From positions 1,595,501-1,659,500 of the forward strand of contig WPIO01000025.1 of the NCBI GenBank assembly GCA_009760855.2: 64,000 bases of DNA, written 5' to 3'. Position 1 is the stretch's first letter. Each line of letters opens with the position of its first letter. Below are positions 61,140-64,000 of the stretch, piece by piece. The notes under the pieces are model-generated. The model was given only the letters and a program-made list of their open reading frames with translations. It was not told the origin of the DNA and ran no database searches. Both the position numbers and the translations under genes were made by a program. The DNA is from Cristatella mucedo. Lineage: Eukaryota > Bryozoa > Phylactolaemata > Cristatellidae.

Positions 61140-64000
61140 CTCACAGAACAATCTATGGAAACATTAAGTCACAAAAGAAGTGATCAGAAAAATGCAGGCA
61201 GCGACACGTGTCACTCCCGTCAGATGGCATGGACGAAAACCTGGTGGTCTTTCGAATACTCTCTTTAGATACATTTCGCTGACGAGATTAGACGTTCATT
61301 GCTGTTATTGAAGTGAGTACTGCTTATGACTTCGATGTTCGGTCTTATTTGACACGGCATTTTCTAACAGGATTACACCAGCACTGATCTGTTGATTTGG
61401 AGTTGGTAGCTTTCTAGTGAAAAGGATTATCTTGTGGCTATCACCTAGCAAGGTATGTGGGGTAAGGATACAAAATTTGGATTAGATAAACTTTAAGCGG
61501 AAGATGCAGCCGAAAAAGTATATCAAGCAATACCAAACTAGTGATAAACGCGAGCTTTAGGTCAAATGACTTGCTTTTAAGCAAAGAGCATCAGGGTGCT
61601 ACCCTACAGTTTCGAGGTCGTTTCCAGGTACGCGAACCTGTGATCCCGATTGATAAACCCAGTTCTGTGTCTGCTGCCGTGGCCCACAAAATATGATTCA
61701 TTTCCCTCTGCTGCTGACTAAATCAGTTTTAGATGGAGTTCTCCTACTGCAAAGTAAAGCACAAGGCATAAGCTTTCCGTTTAGTGGTGGTCTGAGCTGA
61801 AAATACCCATGCACCTGGCTGTTTCAGAGGATTGCTTTTCACCAGAATGCCGAGCGAAAGATCTGAGCAGGTTTTATGTTCACGTAATTGTTTGGTTGGT
61901 GGAGTACGGCGCTGGTGGCAGTCGCCCCGGGTACTCAACCACGACAATGGCTGGTGTTCATGACTAGGCAGACCGTCAGTGCAGGCCTTGTCTTGTTGGA
62001 TATGGTCTTTTGGGAGTAGCGACGGTGAATGCTCAATCGGCTGAGCAAGGCAAGACGTAGGAAGGTAACGGGACTAAAAAAATAAGGGGCTTGTAATCGC
62101 AGCATCTGGGGGCAACCCAATCCTGCATTCAAATAGCTGAGAGCTGCGATACATCTACGTAGCTTTTGCTATTAACCCGATGTTAGCCAATGTGAGGGTG
62201 TAGCCAGAGCCTGTGCTCATGGGTGCACTTCCATGTTGCCAGACCATGTTACATATTTTTTCCCACATTAAAGATAGCCTAATATGCTAGAGTTAAGAAC
62301 CAATCTGGAATATCGCCATATCTAAAATTTAGAGCTTTGAGGAATTAATAGTTGATGTTAAAGGAAAAGATATTGCGAATGCATGCTTAAGCTTTACAAT
62401 AAAAAAAAAGAAAAACTAAAAATTTGAATGTGCAACTAATTTGGTCCTCATCTAAATCGTCACTTCAGAAACGGACTCGTAGTTTGCTTGATGAAGCTTG
62501 GCTGCAGGGGCTTTTCTAGCTGAACCAGTTTAGAGGCTCAAGCTTTTAATATTTATATGAAACAAAGTTTTATCATAGTTGTTAGGATGGTGTATGTCAT
62601 TTATATCATTATATTTGAAAAATTTAGATCCCAATAAAGTCTAAATGTTAGCATCATACGCTACAAGAAATTGTTAGCTTAACATCTTTGACGGGAATAA
62701 GACATAGGTCAATGCAAGCATGCAACTGCCTCTAATCTACATAAATACGATAGTTCAGACTGTGCGTGGGAATAATGTGCTTAAACTTGGCAATGAATTC
62801 AGTAATCACAGCTTTTAAATTCTGCCGATATTGAAACAAATATGCCAATTTAGACAAAAATTGGGCGTAGAAGATGTTCTGCCAGCAACTGTACCATGAC
62901 GCCTTTTATACTGAACCATGATTATCCAGATAAGATAATCAAATTCGAGCTGGCAGATACAATATAAGGCAGTCCTAGAAACATCAAGAGTTTTAGGAGA
63001 AAGTTCTATAACGCCACAATAAAACTCAATTTCGTGAAATTAACTTCACTGCTGCTGTACAGGGACAGTGCTGACGGATTTGTAATAACACCCATACTTT
63101 TACCTTATAGGCATACACGAGAAAATTTGCACGGAATGAGCTCATCTTGATAGAACCGATTACTCTTACATTTCCTTAATAACGATGTTCAAGTTTAAGT
63201 ACCATGAACTCAGCTGGCAGTGATTTCCAGGATTTATTTCCAGGATCATAGAAACTAAATCATGGTCTCCCAAGTAGTTATGTTCAATTTCGGGTACATA
63301 TACATGAATGCATAGAGTGATTGGTACGATTACACGTTTGAGACGGAAGCATTTGTTAGGCCTGAGCACAATAATAAAGGATACGAAGGTTAATGACCAA
63401 AAGTCCATGTCGGCTCACTGTTCGACATGGAGCTAGTGCCGATAATCAAAGCTGGCTGCACAGTGGAATCTGGGAAGTCCACCAACAGTGAGTGTCTTTT
63501 TATATTAGCAAGAATATATGTGAATATAAATTTACTGTGTTATAGACACCGTGTCGCAAATGCGACAACGTCTCTGTCGGTGGTATCAGTGCCATGCGTC
63601 TTCGCCTAATAGCTGAGTTGCATACTTTTCATGATACGGTTCCTGGGTTCGAGTGCTACAGTGGGCGATTCTTTCGCGTCCACTGTAAGCTGTGGTGATA
63701 GCCGGTAAGACTCTTCTGCCACTCTAACAAATGAGGCAGGTAAATCTGCGGCTGAACTATGATTTCATTTGAAGGCTTGCAAAGAAGAGCAAGATTTTTA
63801 TGTATAGATTATAGACTGTAAGGATTTTCACGCAGAGGCGGAACATGCAAGTAAACATTTTTTACGAAAAGTCACAGTTTTCTTTTTGAACTTAGTGGTC
63901 GCTCGTCGAGTTAAACTCGGACGTAATCTCAATAGTGATAGCAGTCTGCATATAAGAACGGTCAAGTTCATTAGCCAGAAACGGGGCATAAATACCATCT
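61140..64000. other. AT-rich DNA, no gene recognised
   Basis: Short open frames only. A GGGTTCGAGTGC block near 63645 resembles a box B, but no box A or family tail accompanies it. SLC22 upstream exons could be hidden here; none was recognised. Confidence 0.4.

Overview
This is a eukaryotic, animal-type window. It shows spliceosomal GT-AG exons, AATAAA poly(A) signals, long dinucleotide microsatellites, non-LTR retrotransposons (LINEs), tRNA-derived SINEs and a Tigger/pogo-like DNA transposon. CpG is abundant in GC-rich stretches, which argues for an invertebrate. I cannot fix the phylum from sequence alone; an arthropod or a flatworm are both possible. Protein-coding content is very low and most open frames are artefacts of microsatellites or GC-rich DNA.

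Layout. 1-3.97 kb: a candidate exon (495-768, +), then the GC3-rich last exon of an NWD-like WD-repeat gene (3174-3847, +) with a poly(A) signal. 4.9-9.9 kb: a cluster of LINE remnants, one with a recognisable reverse-transcriptase core. 11.8-16.5 kb: SINE copies, a solo Tigger-like MITE (12807-13474) and a 1.64-kb inverted-repeat element packed with (TA)n. 16.5-31 kb: GC-rich intergenic DNA with (CT)n tracts, a 0.5-kb hexanucleotide array and CpG-rich stretches, and few confident genes. 32.1-32.8 and 46.5-47.2 kb: two direct copies of an unnamed ~650-bp repeat. 34.3-36.1 kb: LINE remnants, including a broken R2/NeSL-like element with a zinc knuckle and a restriction-like endonuclease domain. 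39.7-41.0 kb: a TATA box, splice sites and an open frame that together model a small secreted-peptide gene (+). 48-64 kb: more AT-rich DNA with LINEs, SINEs, a second Tigger-like MITE split by two LINEs, the last two exons of an SLC22-type transporter (minus, 53409-53987) and a degenerate ~172-bp tandem array (57.26-58.8 kb).

The genes show no functional linkage: the NWD-like gene ends here on +, the SLC22 gene ends here on minus, and the peptide gene stands alone. The strongest biology is in the repeats. A tRNA-derived SINE appears to share its 3' tail with the L2-like LINE (a SINE/LINE partnership), and nested insertions give a relative order of transposition. The least described items are the ~172-bp array, the candidate peptide precursor and the 650-bp repeat pair.
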